A DNA stretch of 64,000 bases from Terana coerulea (Eukaryota; Basidiomycota; Agaricomycetes; Polyporales; Phanerochaetaceae): positions 1,098,428 through 1,162,427 of the forward strand of contig JAKOGH010000005.1 in NCBI GenBank assembly GCA_024811115.1. Reading direction: 5' to 3'. Below, piece after piece: positions 23,594 to 36,507 of this stretch. A program made the position numbers and the translations under genes. The notes below the pieces were generated by a model. The model ran no database searches, was not told the DNA's origin, and saw only the letters and a program-made list of their open reading frames with translations. Within the stretch, counting starts at the first letter, position 1, and every line of letters starts with the position of its first letter.

Positions 23594-25042
23594 TCACCGA
23601 GATCTCCGTGGACTCATTGTAATATCTTCAAACATGACTCTGCCTTGTTCCCAGAGTGTCCAAGACATTTTCTTGAGGATTTGCTTTGCTTGGACCGGAG
23701 TGATGTCATCTCTGCAGCAACACTTGAGCGATACTTGAGGGAGATTGCACTGGTCTGCAAGGTGGAGAAGAGCTCTATCAATTGCATTGAATATGTCTTC
23801 AGTTGCGACCGTCTTCGCCTCATGGGGGTCGAAATCAAACGAGAAAAAGTCGATCGATATTGTGAGTTCCTTGAGTCTCGGCCAGGAGGCAAGGCCGATT
23901 AGTAGTGTTCGGAGGTTCAGGATTGCTTCCCCATCGAGAGCACAGGACTCGAATTGGAAAATCATGAGATCGAGGGACAGGGACTCAAGGTTGACGCAGC
24001 GCAGGACTTCGTACGCAGGTCCAGCTATAGCGATGGAATTGTTCAGCAGCGGTCAGGTTATCGTAAAAGCTGAGACTCACGAGCCGCGGACGGATCTGGC
24101 AGCGCACACCGTAACTCCAGCAGGTTCGGCGCCACGACATGTAGAAACTCCGCCGCCGGAGAGCCCATCTGTGAAAGGTGGTCTACGCTGAGTGAGCGAA
24201 GGCTCTCCATCGTCGGCGACCTTAACAGGTACCGGTAGAGTCCAGGACAGCCTTGTGGCAAATATTCCATGATGAGGGTAGTCGCCTCCAGAGATGACGT
24301 CTTCTCCACAGAGCTGGAGAAATCGTCCACATCGAGAAGGTTCAGGTGCACTTCCTCAAGCTTGCCGAAGCAGTCCAGTAGTAAAGGAACCTTTGCATTG
24401 TGCCGGGAACGTATCTTGGCATAGCTCACGGACCTGTGGGTGATGTATAACCGCCTGAGGGAAGGGTGCGCAACGAGCTGCTCGCGAGAGGGTCGGTGCG
24501 TGACGGTAAAATTAGCCAGATGCAGAACAGTAAGCCGAGGTAGCCGCATGAGGAGCTCCAAAAAGTCTTCAGGGTCGACGGCCTCCGCATCATTGTCGTA
24601 GGTGTTCCATCCGTCGGGCCAAACGTCCAATCTGAGGCGACGAATTGCCCTCTGGGCGACCGTAGAGGTTTGTACGAACTTGAGAAACATCGGGAAGGTC
24701 TTTGTACCGCGTGTCTTTCCTTTCCGCGGAGAAGCGACCATATACATCATGGGAACGGGGATAACACCCATCCTCTTGCAGGGGTACACCGGGAGGGACG
24801 CGACGGAAGGAGTACACCACGTCCCGGAAGAGATGACGAACTGCAACGGCGTGCCACGAGTGTGACACCAGAGTACATGCACGCAGGTCCTTCTTTCCAC
24901 CATGAGATGGCCCATCCCATCCTGGCTCCCAGTCTTGTGAATGCAAATACGAGCAGAACTCGCCGATGAGATCTACGGGCAGCGTCAATATTGGTGTCCA
25001 ACGATGATTGTGAAGGACGACGGTGGGCAGATCCTGCGACAC
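23594..25042 (-). CDS. F-box domain protein with leucine-rich region
   Basis: The start MSQDLPTVVLHNHR leads into LPVDLIGEFCSYLHS and LRACTLVSHSWHAVAVRHLF, an F-box of the basidiomycete type. This predicts an SCF ubiquitin-ligase adaptor. The body continues with leucine-rich segments (LRLDVWPDGW, LMRLPRLTVLHLANF, LRSLSVDHLSQM, APNLLELRCAL). The first frame switches to the second through a possible 46-base intron at 24700-24745 (GTATAT to AAAG). A one-base indel is the alternative, since that acceptor is poor. A clear second intron lies at about 24012-24074 (GTGAGTCT to GCTATAG); it joins to CVNLESLSLDLMIFQF, and the gene ends at 23594. It resembles the 17.2-kb F-box gene in layout and strand. 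Partner and substrate are unknown. Confidence 0.75.
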
Positions 25043-25249
25043 GTACCTTCCATTTGAGTTCTACGCCAGATGAGAGCCAGGATCAGCAGCAGTCGGAAAG
25101 GCGGGATTCAAGCATTATCCGCGTCTATGTAGCTAAGCGCCGATGGCTCCACGGCCGACCCGCTGGACAGCCCGAGCCAGACATATTCTACATTGATATT
25201 TATTGGACTTGACTACCACTAGCTGCTCCCGCCAACAGACCAAGAGGAT

Positions 25250-26760
25250 TCACAAACCGCCATGCTTATCACGGTCGTAGGAAACCTGGAGGGGCTCGGT
25301 GAGTATTGGGAAGCTGATTACAAGCTTCCAGACTTGCCTGTTCACCCAGCTCAATGTCATCGGTGTGCACCCACACCTGCTCCTGAACGCGAATAGCACC
25401 CAAAGACCCAACCGGGGGCGGGCAGCAAACGACACTGCGCCAGCAGGCGGGGAAATGCTGCCTATGGTTGACACGCCGGAGATATGGACGTTACGGACCG
25501 AGGGCGAGTTCCGTCCACCCGTGATGTGCATCCGGCTATTCAACAGGACCAGCATGGAGTTCGAGTACATCTTGGCAAGGACCTCGGCGGCGCAGGCGTA
25601 GTACGGATGGGTCGGGGTTGTAAACCAAAGGATGAGGACCGTTATTGCCGAAATCGCTGACGAGGCGACGTTAGTAGCAATCAGACAGAACTGTGCGCTG
25701 TAGGTGCACCTGTAAGGGCTCCGGTCTCAATGATGAGATGTACAAGCTTCGTAATGATCGTGCGTGTTTTCGTTGAATGTGTGTCTTTCCTCATTAGCTA
25801 GAAAATAGCTGTCTAGTTGCATACATCCATACGACGGTCGGCGTGCGTCTACTCACCAGATAAATCATTATCACCGCAATGAGTATGTCGCATAGTGCAC
25901 TTCCTCCAAGCCATATCTATTGATATTCGGAGAAGACCGGTGTCAGAATCGACATGTTGAGAAGAAAACCTATCACTGACCCCGGTGCTTATCTGAACCT
26001 CCGACGCCAACTCCTGGTAGCTCCCGGCCATAAGAGACTTGGCACCTTGCACAAGTCCCGCGGTGCCTTGCGTCAGGGCACACTGCGTTTAAATGTTCAG
26101 CTCTTTGGTTGGGGTACATATTCTAGTGGCCACGCACCGCAGCGATCAGCCCACCGAGGTACCACGAGCCAGATAGAAGGCCAATGCGGTGTGCATAGTA
26201 CACTTGCACGGTGCAACTGACTACAGGATGATGTTATTATCGAGTAGATAGCACATGCTAAGTAAGACGATTGCTCACCTATACTACTGAACACCGGTAC
26301 AGAGAGCCATTCGTTGTGCACCGAGTCCAGCGCTTCCAAGCTCCCGAAATGCGTCGCGTACACATCAAACACGTCGACGCTCAACAGGATCGTTTGGGCG
26401 GTGTCGAGCACAAAAATGCCGTACACCAGGGTCTGCGCTATCCAGCCATCCGCGGGAAACGACAGGTAATATAAGTCTGGACGCAAACCGTCAATGGATG
26501 GGGACTAATTAAGAGCATGAGTGCGCGGCTCACAGACTTGGACGGAGAGTACTCCATAGAGGCCCCAGTTGAACATGGCTCCCAAGCAGCTGTAGAGCGT
26601 TAGTCAGGGTCCCGGCGTTCTCGCTGAAGCTGAACTCCTGCTTACCACTGGGGCCGCTCTGTGACACAGTCCAAGCATCAACAACCCTCCTTGCTTCTCA
26701 GTGATAGTATGCAACTCACGTGGGTGCTAAGTTTCCTGCGAAGATCCCGTTGTCAGCCAT
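25250..26760 (-). CDS. DUF6534-type multi-span membrane protein, copy 1
   Basis: Start MADNGIFAGNLAP is followed by an intron and a 13-base microexon (26646-26658). Then come LLGAMFNWGLYGVLSVQV and LYYLSFPADGWIAQTLVYG, continuing LDTAQTILLSVDVFDVYATH. This is the family's signature N-terminal membrane region. Later exons carry further hydrophobic spans and the C-terminal cytoplasmic part (MYSNSMLVLLNSRMHI). About seven spans are expected from the family; the function of these very numerous agaricomycete proteins is unknown. The frame of the last exon breaks at a G5 run (25414-25418, plus strand). In the next frame the expected VQEQVWVHTDDIELGE follows, as in copy 2 at 56.3 kb, so one base is probably missing. 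The exact stop is uncertain (25250 or 25269). Confidence 0.7.
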
Positions 26761-27854
26761 AGTGGAAAGTAGGAAAAGGTGTAAAGGAGAGTGATGATGA
26801 GGGCAAGTCACCCCCAGTACGGGCGGCCGTTGAGTCGTGTCGACTTATGTATCATGTACCGTTTTGATAGATTGCAGTGCTCCTGCCCGCTCGGGTGGCA
26901 GTTTGGACCGGATAGCTTCTACAAGTAGCTTGGGGGACATTCCAGGGAGCGGGCAAAATTAACAGTTGTCTTGCAGTCATGAGTAGAGAGGCGCACTGAA
27001 GCCGTATCGAAGCCTCTTTTAACGCGTAAGCTTATATGGACCCTTTACGCATACGAGTAAAAGAAGTGCAGGCTCATAGGTAAACTCCCAGGACTCACAT
27101 ATCCGTGATCGGGTTCATGCGTTTGTTGGAATCACCGCTGGCCTCGGCCTATCGCCATGGGGGCGAAGCAGCGATGGAGCGGCGCGCACCTGACACGTGT
27201 GCCGCACTCAATGCGGCGGCAGACCTACGGCAGGAAGCAGGAGCGAATGGACGTGCGTTCGCATAACTTGTCAGTCAAGCTTGGGAATCGGACTCCACGA
27301 ATTGCATATATAGCGGCGCGCCGGTGTCGCTCATCGACCATAAGAAAGAGCTTTCGATTGCGCTAGGCGTTGCTTTCGAGACTGTAAATCGCATGACAAA
27401 GACCTGAGAAGGTTGGGCCGCGATCAGCTGGCTAGGAGGCGTGAGCAGTGGAACGGGTTTTTCTTCATCACTGTCCAGATACGGCCATGCATGTTGATGT
27501 TCTGTCAAATATGGTCGAGTATCAATACAACATTTCTGTTAGTTTGTATGAACAGGATTCGGGCTCACCACAATGATTTGACTTGTGCCGCTACTACTGA
27601 ACCGATTATGCCGTCTCTAGCAACTAATCGGATGGTTCCTTAGCACAACGGCTTGACTCGATTGTAGCGCAGAAATAAGCAAGCATCAACAGCCAACATA
27701 TAATACAGGGGGATAGTTTTGCGGATACATTAGCCTGAGTGGGCAGAAGCCAGCAGGCACCATGAACGGCCGGAGTGAGACATCTTGGACATCGAACAGA
27801 AGAGAAACAAGAAATGCAGTAAGCCACATTACACAGCCAATTAGTTGTCAAAGA
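26761..27854. other. Intergenic stretch
   Basis: The first part is the promoter of the DUF6534 gene. Short open frames on the minus strand (27275-27508, 27624-27851) and on the plus strand (27157-27366) have no recognisable domain. No RNA gene or repeat was seen. Confidence 0.35.
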
Positions 27855-30245
27855 CTAAGACAGCAGGCCCGCTGAGACGTAGATGAGTACACAAACCTGA
27901 CTATAAGTATTGAGCGACTCACCGATGTTCTCGACCCTATACACTAACTGTCAGAAATATTACAACTAGGAGCAGATCTTCAACTTACGTTCTCCTTCCA
28001 TGCAATTTGGGCTTTCATCTCAGTGAGGCCCACTGACAAGACAATGTCAAACTCCTGCTTGTAATAGTACCCCTGGGGACCGCTGAACGGAGACTTTGAA
28101 ACCTTCGAAGTATCCCCAGTGACATCGCAAATCCTGAAGAAATTGGCTGTGGAACGATCGTGACCAAAATGGCGTGGGATTGATGTATTGAACGCACCTG
28201 CATCGACGTCCGTCCACTTCGGGTTTGAGTTCTGCCCGCGGTACGAGGACACATCGACCCACACAGTGTTCAGGTCGGTCGTCGTCTTCGCAGCCCGCTG
28301 TAACGGCTTTCTTATCTCAGTCTCCTCAGTGATACGCGTCCCCTGGCTCATAGGTTGGAGATTGCACCTGAATTTCTTTTTCTGCACTCACCTTCACCAA
28401 CAGAACCTGAAACGCATTGGGGAGAAGAGAACCGCCGCTAGCACCGACGTAGACCATGGACGATCTTGCCCGATGTTCAGAGTCATTGCTCACATACCAT
28501 GTGTCGATGGGGCAACCATAGGTCCACTTCGCGATGCGGGCCGATACGAAATGCTCTAGGTAGAAGGAGACAGCTCCTTCTGCTACGGCCTTATTGCTGT
28601 ATACCAGTTAGCCGTACGATGTATGTATGTAGAAATGGACATACGTGTGATTATCGGGACGTGAGAGGCTGATGCCGTTCGAAGTGAGCTCAGTGGTCAG
28701 CTTACTAAAGAGCCACGGGCTTGCTGCAAAACCGCCAACCAGGAACGCCATCTGTAGCAATATCAGCTCGCAATGGTTACCCGCATAAAGGAATTCAAGT
28801 CACTTACAGAGACTGGCTTTGACGCATAGCGGCGTTGACTCTTACGGCCGCAACAATGGCATCGACCGGATGGTGCAAAGAAAGACGCAACCTCCGTCCT
28901 GCGAAGACCGTTCTGAGATGAGCTAGTTCCGATGCGAGGCAAAATGTGAAATATACGCACCCCTTTAAGTGTCAGCTGGCCGCTCCGAATTCCCATGGCA
29001 TCGTCACGATCACGTATGGAGCCAAACTTGATATAGCATTTGTCGGCCATCGACTTGAAAGTGGGTTTCCCCGACCTCTCGAAATTCTCCATCATGTTGC
29101 TGACGTCAGCTTCGTTGTCAAACTTGGATCCCTGGAGTTTGGCTGGGAAGACGATTGAGTATATGCTGGTAAGCTGCAAAGAAGGGGTTGAAATACCGCG
29201 CAGGAATCGCTCAGCTCTGACGTTGATTCGGGTTGACCCTTGCAAGATGCCTAACAGTAAACATGAATGGTGAGAAACTGGACTTCAAATAACAGAAGGA
29301 AAACGCACAATCAGGAGCAGCTATTTCTTCGAGAGCTATGGGCGATGTCGACGTGAAGGTGTAGGTGCTGATATCTACTGTTCCACCTCCGGCATCAATC
29401 ATCATGACCGACGTCCCAGCCTGCGGAAAGAGTACATGAGCGTTGAAAGAAAATCAGCTTGAGAGGATATACCTTGATAGAACCTTCAGCCATACCCGAC
29501 CCGACGCAGTACTGGACGCTGGCTTCTCCTTCCGTCACGAAGCGGACTCGCCCATGTCCAGCAGGGGTATCCGGCACGATTCCAGCCCGCATGGCTGTCA
29601 GCCGCATTTTCCCTTGCTGGGACCCCTCCCACCCGTTCGGATGACTGAGAACAACGTCGATGTCGTTCTTCACCGAGTCCCAGAGTCGATCGCCGTTGGG
29701 ATGACTCTCCTTGATGTATTTGATGGTACACTGAAACAGGTATGCCAGAAAGTCGCTGAAGACGTCGACGACATCCTTCTTGGGCGGGAGTGGACGTAGC
29801 TGGAAGTCTGGCCCCGCCTGCAGAGCTTGAGGTCGAAGGTGAAGCTTGAACCTGTCTTCAGGTCAGACAAAGGCTTTCTACGTGATTTGAACGTGAAGAC
29901 TACTGACCATTCAACAAAGATGAGGTTCTCATCTTCGACTGTGGCGGCGTCTACAACTGAGCTACGTGCTTCTGCGCCAGCCGCGTAGACCTTGCCGTCC
30001 TGGGTGTACCACAAGATGGAGGGAATTTTGAAGTCACCATTTTCCTGACCAGGAAATCTAGAGCCAGATTGTCAATCCTCGAATGAGATGCACGTGGGGC
30101 TGGTAGCCTACCTGGTAACAACCTGAATCTTCGGAACCTCTCCAGGGTCGAGAATGGCATAACCGACACCGCTGAACGTAGTGCCCACGTCAAACGCGAT
30201 GACTATCTTGCGGGTTCGACCTTCGTAGGGTTCTCGTGGAGCCAT
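27855..30245 (-). CDS. Divergent HSP70-family ATPase (HSPA12-like)
   Basis: The protein starts MAPREPYEGRTRKIV and runs straight into the phosphate-1 loop IAFDVGTTFSGVGYAIL. Later exons give a connect region (DVVLSHPNGWEGSQQ), the phosphate-2 loop MIDAGGGTVDISTY and the adenosine motif AFLVGGFAASPWLFSKL. The HSP70/actin ATPase core is therefore complete. The C-terminal part (TTTDLNTVWVDVSSYRG, GYYYKQEFDIVLSVGL) resembles the short tail of fungal HSPA12-like proteins rather than a standard peptide-binding domain. About ten small introns are visible, the first at 30113-30060 (GTAGGC to CTCTAG). The last splice near 27961-28015 (GTAAGT to TGACAG) makes the stop at 27855 provisional. These proteins form an expanded family in basidiomycetes; a client is unknown. 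Confidence 0.85.
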
Positions 30246-30955
30246 TGGAATCGGTAGTCAAGCTTGAAGAGTTCCAGAGCGTGCGCCGAGTGTCTTATAT
30301 TTCACAGGGCAGGTGCGCCACGGAACTGTGGGAAAGGTGCAATGTCCAAGAGACGACGGCCAATCAAGGGTACAGGATGGCTGTCGCAGTGAAACAGTCT
30401 TCCACCACGCACATGTATGCGCAGAGCCTAAGCAAGGCATGTATGCGGCGAGGCAGACGTTATCTGATGAGGCAGGGTTGGCATGAAAGGATTCATTTGT
30501 CAAATGACACTTACCACCCACGATTATATCGTAATGGTATGTTTGTCTGCCACAGGTCGATACAAACTAGTACATGCGTCAGTGCCACCCTCCGTTCTTC
30601 CATGCGTGGTAGCCATCCACATACCTCGAAATGCTGTGTGGCCCCGAGTCACCTACACGTGTATGTTGCATGTACCTTCAACTAATCCTAGGATAGACAT
30701 GAATGGATCATCGCCGTGACAGTCGGAAAGGGTTCAAGGGTCTAAGAAGCTGGAAATGGTCGGCAACATGCCCTGATGCAGGTGCGAGTGCATTCTGCGG
30801 CGGTACAGACCCCAAAACGTGATGACAGAATCTTCTTGAGGCAATCGATAACCACCGTAGCAATGGGACGGAGGAAGCTACAAGTATGACTGCGTGGCAT
30901 AAGCGCACGAGGATACCGAGTCTTCACAAGCAAACTACGAACTGCTTTCAGCACC
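30246..30955. other. Shared intergenic promoter region
   Basis: This 710-base stretch separates the divergently transcribed HSP70-like gene and the coiled-coil gene. No gene is recognised in it. A minus-strand TATAAG lies around 30290, about 45 bases before the HSP70-like start. Confidence 0.4.
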
Positions 30956-32436
30956 ATGTCGTCGATGTCGTCCAAGCTCGCAGAATACTGGCATGGCACT
31001 GGGTCCACCAATGACCAAAGCGGTGCTCGCCGCCCCAAAGAAGAGTCGGAACGTCTCCAAGGTGAAGCCATGGACGTCGATGGGCAGCGTGGTAAGCCTT
31101 AGCCTATCGCCTCCAGTAGCCAGCAAATATCCACGATAGCAGCCCAACGTGACCAGCCGGCGAGGCAGCAGCAACCGTCGAGCTTCTACCCTCCGCGGAC
31201 CGAACGCGACGACAAAAGTCGAGAAATCTCCAAGCTACACGCGAAGGTGCGGGCAGCAGAGGATCAGGCAAATAGGAAAGCGTGGGAGCTGCAGTCGGTG
31301 AGGAGGGAGCTTGATGCTCTGAAGGCCACCTCGAACCAGAGACTGTACGCATACAGCCAGGAGAACGAGAAGCTGAAGCAAGAGCTGCAAGCTCTCGGCA
31401 ACGTCGGACGGGAGCTTGACGCGAAGAGTAGGCTGCTCGAGACCCGGACCAGCGAACTGCGTGATGCTCAGACGTATCTGGCCAAGACCGACGAAGTCTC
31501 GCACGGCGACGTCCTTCGCCAGGTCGAAGGCCTCAACTCCGAGATCCTCCAGGTCGCGGCGCAGATCACGGACGCCTACCACTTCGAGCCGAAGGAGGCG
31601 GCCGCCGACGGAGGTCAGTTCGAGGAAGCGCGCCGGGACGTCGCTCGCAGGATGGGAAACCAGGTGGCAGAGTTGCTGGAGCAAGTCAGGAGAGGAGCAG
31701 CCGATTCGCTCTCTGTGCAGATGAGTTTGCAGGCGCTGCTCGCGCGCTGCGTCACGGTGGTGGTGATAACGTGGGATAAGGATTTGGCGAGGGCTTGGGA
31801 CATCGATGCGAGTAAGTCGGCGTCGCAGTCGGCTCTTCACAACGCATTCCAGGATTTGCACACGAACATCTTTGCCGGAGGTAAGTCTAATATCCCCATT
31901 TTGTCGACCATCTCACAACGAAAATATCAGAATCGCAAGCCATCTCCGCTAGATGGCGAGTGCTCACCAGGAAGTATACCAGGCGGCTCCTCCCAGAGAA
32001 ATCGAGCCCCTATCAGGGCGTCTTTACAAAGCTGCTCGAGACGATTGTAGAAGTGTTGAGATTGTCTGGAGCTGGTGTCGACCCTCAGGGTTTACGCTCC
32101 GTTGGTGACGCCGAATCCAAGGTAGAGAACATCCTTAGCCTCGCCTGGCGACTTCGGGAGACAATCGGGGAAAGCGTGACAGACAGCGACTTCTACGTCC
32201 TCTGTCCACAGTACAAGGAAAGCTTCCAGGCTCAGTTCGCGGAGGATGCCTTCAGCTCGGGTAACGGGAAAGGTTCGGCCACGGGAGCGGACAAGGTGTT
32301 GCTGACAACGGATCTGGGCCTGCGGAGACTAGAGAGGGTGGGTGCTGGTGCTGGGAGCGATACGACGGCGGAGTCCGTACCGTTGAAGGCACAGGTGGTT
32401 TTGTTCAAGAGTATCTCAGAGTTAGCTTCGGTATGA
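30956..32436 (+). CDS. Coiled-coil protein, function unknown
   Basis: Three exons join in phase. 30956-31091 (45 codons, MSSMSSKLAEYWHGTG) is followed by 31140-31880 and 31931-32436. The introns are 48 and 50 bases (GTAAGC to GATAG; GTAAGT to ATCAG). The central part is a long heptad-rich coiled coil (HAKVRAAEDQANRKAWEL, NEKLKQELQALGNVGREL). A more globular, helical C-terminal half includes WRVLTRKYTRRLLPEK and TKLLETIVEVLRLSG. Total length is about 460 residues. No enzyme motif is present. The shape suggests a scaffold or cytoskeletal or chromosomal structural protein, but the family is not identified. It is followed in the same direction by the Rtp1-like gene. Confidence 0.75.
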
Positions 32437-32788
32437 AGAGCGCGTGCCCTTCACATCATACCTAACAATAGGCATATAGGCCTCAGATGCATCTGCAGGA
32501 TGGTGAATTGCGATGTACTGTCCACAAGTAGCGTGTAGCACAATGTGAAATTACCGGCTAGCCTTCGTCGGGGGACTCAAATTTGTTTTGCTACCAAGCG
32601 CCACAAGTACGAGCTGCACATCGGGGAAAGCCGCCATATGTGGATTATATAGCTTCTGACGAACTTCGCGTATGTATATACATCGACAACCTGGAGAGGA
32701 CATGTACAGTGCGTCAGCATGCATATACCGTCGACATGGAGGTAAGAAACAAACCTGAGCGCGGGCATGTAGACGCGCGTCCTACACT
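32437..32788 (+). other. Intergenic stretch and possible 5' exon of the Rtp1-like gene
   Basis: The following reading frame lacks an ATG at its 5' end. A possible short first exon ends ATGGAG before GTAAGAAAC at 32742, with acceptor AATTCCAG near 32872. Otherwise nothing is recognised here. Confidence 0.35.
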
Positions 32789-35700
32789 TTGACATCTCCG
32801 AGTTCTTCAACTCTTCGTCAATCCTCTGCGACTCCCGACTCACTTGTTTCAACTCCACACTTGAAATTCCAGAAAGAACAGCATCATTCGGCACATATCC
32901 TTGGCTACCTCCTGGGCTACCTCCATCGTCCGGCAACAGTACCCTACACTAGCTTTGCCAGCGAAAGTGGTGTTTCAGGCATGCAAAGTGCTCAGCTCAC
33001 ATCCGTACTCCACTCAGGCTCAATTTTGGCGGGGTCCAGCAAGACTGAAGTGAAGTCCGATCTGCAGGGCGTGCTGTCTACCAGACTTTCCCAGTACTAC
33101 AACGCTACCGGTCAGGACCTCGCTGACGACACGAGCAGCACCTTGGAAGGAGTGCAGCTCAGGACGGCTCAAGAGGCGTTACACGTCGTCGAAGATGTTC
33201 AGCGGCTCGTTGGCAAGAATGAAAGAAGGCCTGACAGCCCCTCCGAAAGAACGGGCAAACCTCCAACAGAAGAGCTGCTCGGCACTCGGGACCTGGTGCA
33301 CATTCGTACACTTCTATCTCTCGTATTCAAATGGGACGTAGAACCTCTGCTGGACCATGTATGCGCTTCAATACCGGCAGTTGCGCCTGGTCGGAGACGT
33401 CAAACCGACGTGAACATCATAGACCTCACAAGCGTACCGGAGGAATATCAAACGTTATCCAAGACGCTCTTCCGTCTGGTAGCCATCATACTACCTTCTG
33501 GCCATCGAGGACCTCTCAGTGCGACTCATATCACGTCGGCAATTGTGGATAGGCACCTTCAAGATCTACTAAAGCCCTGCTTAGTGTTGGGCTGGCTTCC
33601 AAAGTCCCTGTCAAGTGAGTCAGTTCTTCCTTTGGACGACTTGCGACCGTCAGTCGTACATTTTATCAACATGTCAGTGCTTATTCATCATGTATAGGAT
33701 AAATCTAACCTTCGTCTGAAGACTGTCCGTGTCCCGAAGCATCACTGCACTGAGCGGTATTCTGGCCGACCCTACTGCGTTACCGTACGTGCGCAAGGCA
33801 TGCAGCTATCTTTTGAGCCGTCAAATACTTCGCCGGGACGGTGTGCGTGGGCTTTTCATCGCCTTGTTCTCTGAAGAGGGTGTCTCGGGTGAAGACGCGT
33901 CTCTGGAGAAGCTGGACAGTGTCGCCAAGCTACTGAGAGCCGTGCCCACTGGCATGGACGAAAATGTGCGCCTCAAGAAACACCCACTACCTCTCTGCTG
34001 ATGACTTTTGAAGCAATATTTCAGCAATATTATACATCAGCTGATATCCATCCTTGCTACCGAGGGCGAGAACCCTCGCGCCCACGAACGAGGTGCTGCA
34101 TTTACGCTGTCCCGCATGATGGGTTCAGAAGACAAGCGAGCGCGGTCTCTCGTTGCTCGGATTCTTCTTCCGGCTCTACACAAGCCATTCTTGCAGGTCA
34201 CATCCGGCAAGTCCTCCGACGGCGAAGCCTCTTCGACTACTTTCCCCAATCACCCACCAAAGCTCACCCCAAACCAAGCACTCGTCACTTTGCAGACTTT
34301 TCTTACCAACACTGACCCTTCGCCCGCTCTCATTTCGAACATTCTGGCTCCGATCATCCCTCCGTTGTATGCCTTGTTGTGGAATTTAGAAACAATGAAA
34401 TCCTCTGATCCTACGTTGAAAACAACCGTGCGCGGGTTCCTGAGAACATGGGGTAGGCTCGTCGACGGAGCGGAAGGAGTTGTGACTCTCTGGTTGATTG
34501 TGGATGGAGAGGGTGGGGAATGGCAGGTCGACGTTGCGGGCGAGATTGCCATAGTAGAGAAGTAAATATCGTCATTCGTTCGTCCAAGAAAGTCGCTAAT
34601 ACAGAGCGAACAGGGCTCACCGGATCTCGGAGTTGTCGATGTTCACACCGGAGGACTTACAACGTGCTGAAGAGTCGGGAGAGTTTGACATGGACGCCAA
34701 TATTCTCCACCTACGGCCAGATCCCGCCCATTTTGTTACGTTTCTCAAGACTCTTGATCGCTCAGACATGGTTTCTGAGTTCTTCGTACGGCTTTTGGAG
34801 GCCTACCAGGAGAGCAAGATGGCGGCGGATGATGTCGACCCAATGAGGTATGTTCCATACTTCCGCTTACTCCGGCAGCAATGTTCTTAATAGCTCTTAG
34901 GACCCTCTTGTACCTTCAGCTGATCGTCCAAATACAAAATCAACTTTCTTCTGGCGATTCCTCTTTTGATATCCTGAAGCAGCCTGACCACATCTTGTCC
35001 TTCGTTAAAGCACGCCTTACAAACCGCTGTCGAGAAGCCTGCTCAACATCCTACGCCAAGTTCTAAGAGCACTACGAACCTGAAGTTGGAAGATCTTCGC
35101 ATCGTCGACGATGAAGAAGAGGAGGGATTAGAGACCGACGAGGGCGATAGCGACGACGAAGACGACCCTTCAGTTGCTCGAGAAGGCTCGGACGAAGAGA
35201 TGACCTCGACAGCACTCAGCTTGCTTCTCTCTATCCTTGAAGGTATATTCGCCCTGTTTATCAATACTCCGCCAATACTGACGAGTCTACAGCAAACTCC
35301 AAATTGTCAGCTCAGACAACGCCCGTGTTGAATGAGATATTCCCGCTACTAGAAAAGCTGGCCAGAGAGTCTACCGAAATCATCAGACCATTGGCGAGAG
35401 AGGCTCGCATGGTGCTGACCGCCCGGCTCGCATCGTCCTCTGTGCCGACCTCGAAGGGCGGCGCCAAGGCAGGAGAAAGCCCACAAGAGAAGTATCAGAA
35501 GGCGTTGAAGCTGCTACAGGATCCCATCCTGCCGGTGCGTGCCCACGGTCTGCTGCTCCTCCGCGAACTCGTCGCCTCGCGCCTAGGGAAGAACGGCACC
35601 ATCCAAGAGCCTGTGATCGACCGTGCGCTCGTGCCAGGAGTCTTATCCATATTCCTGCAGTCACTGCAGGATGACGACTCGTATATCTTCCTGAACGCAG

Positions 35701-36507
35701 TGCAGGGGTTGGCCGCTATGGTTGATGGCTTTGGGAAGGACGTACTGAAGGGCCTTGTGGACAATTACGCACAGGGTCTGGATGGCCTGGGAGGCAGCAC
35801 TCTTACTCAGCAGGACGTGGATACTCGAACTCGTGTCGGCGAAGCGTTGGGACAGGTCATCAAGCGGTGCCGTGACGCACTTCCAGGCTACGGTGCGTAC
35901 CTCGGTCCTGACAGACTTCGCACATCGACATTTAGCTAAATATATGTGATATAGCCGACCTACTAGTCCCGGTTCTATTCGGCGTCGTACGCTCATCACA
36001 TCTCCCGACAGCTTTACGCACGTCCGCGCTGTCTCTCCTCGCGCTGTGTGCCTCCACCAGCACGCTCACCATCTTGCCCTATGCCATCGACCTGACAGAC
36101 GCATGCTGGATCTGCTCCAGATAGAATCCGTAGCAGCAAAGCCACCTCAGAAAACTGAGAAGGAGCACGCGAAGGTGGAATCCACGAAAGGCGAAACGGG
36201 TGAGGGCGAGCCGAAGCAGAGGAAGCGGGACGAAGTCCAGTTCCAGCCGACTACGAATGATACCAAAATTCCGACTTTGCGACGGTCGGCGCTGCACTTC
36301 GTCGCGTTGCTGACGAGAGCGTTCGCGGCGCAGCTGGACGAAACCTCCAATGCTGTCGTGTATGCATTGCCCGGGGACATGATGCGGAGGGCGAAGACGA
36401 CGATAGGATATGTCGCCGTTACTGACGAAGACCTTGTAGTTCGCGTCATGGCAAAAGAAGCATTGGAGGAGCTCGATGGTTTGGCGGAGGCAATGCTGGG
36501 ATTGTAG
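32789..36507 (+). CDS. RTP1: Rtp1/TANGO6-type HEAT-repeat protein
   Basis: This is a large helical protein of about 1,100 residues. Its C-terminal half has the two Rtp1 hallmark regions: LQDPILPVRAHGLLLLREL with following helices, and a final ALHFVALLTRAFAA to EALEELDGLAEAMLGL helix block. Rtp1 in yeast helps import RNA polymerase II into the nucleus, and TANGO6 is the animal relative. Introns include 33673-33721 (GTCAGT donor, branch TCTAAC), about 33972-34011, 34562-34604, 34847-34900, 35241-35292 and about 35895-35956. An acidic linker (DDEEEEGLETDEGDSDDEDD) separates the halves. Two frame breaks interrupt the exons: one extra A in TTAAAG at 35007-35009, and one missing base near 36100 before MLDLLQIESVAAK. 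Both flanking frames stay open and family-like. The true N-terminus is unresolved; 32789 is only the open-frame edge. Confidence 0.8.
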
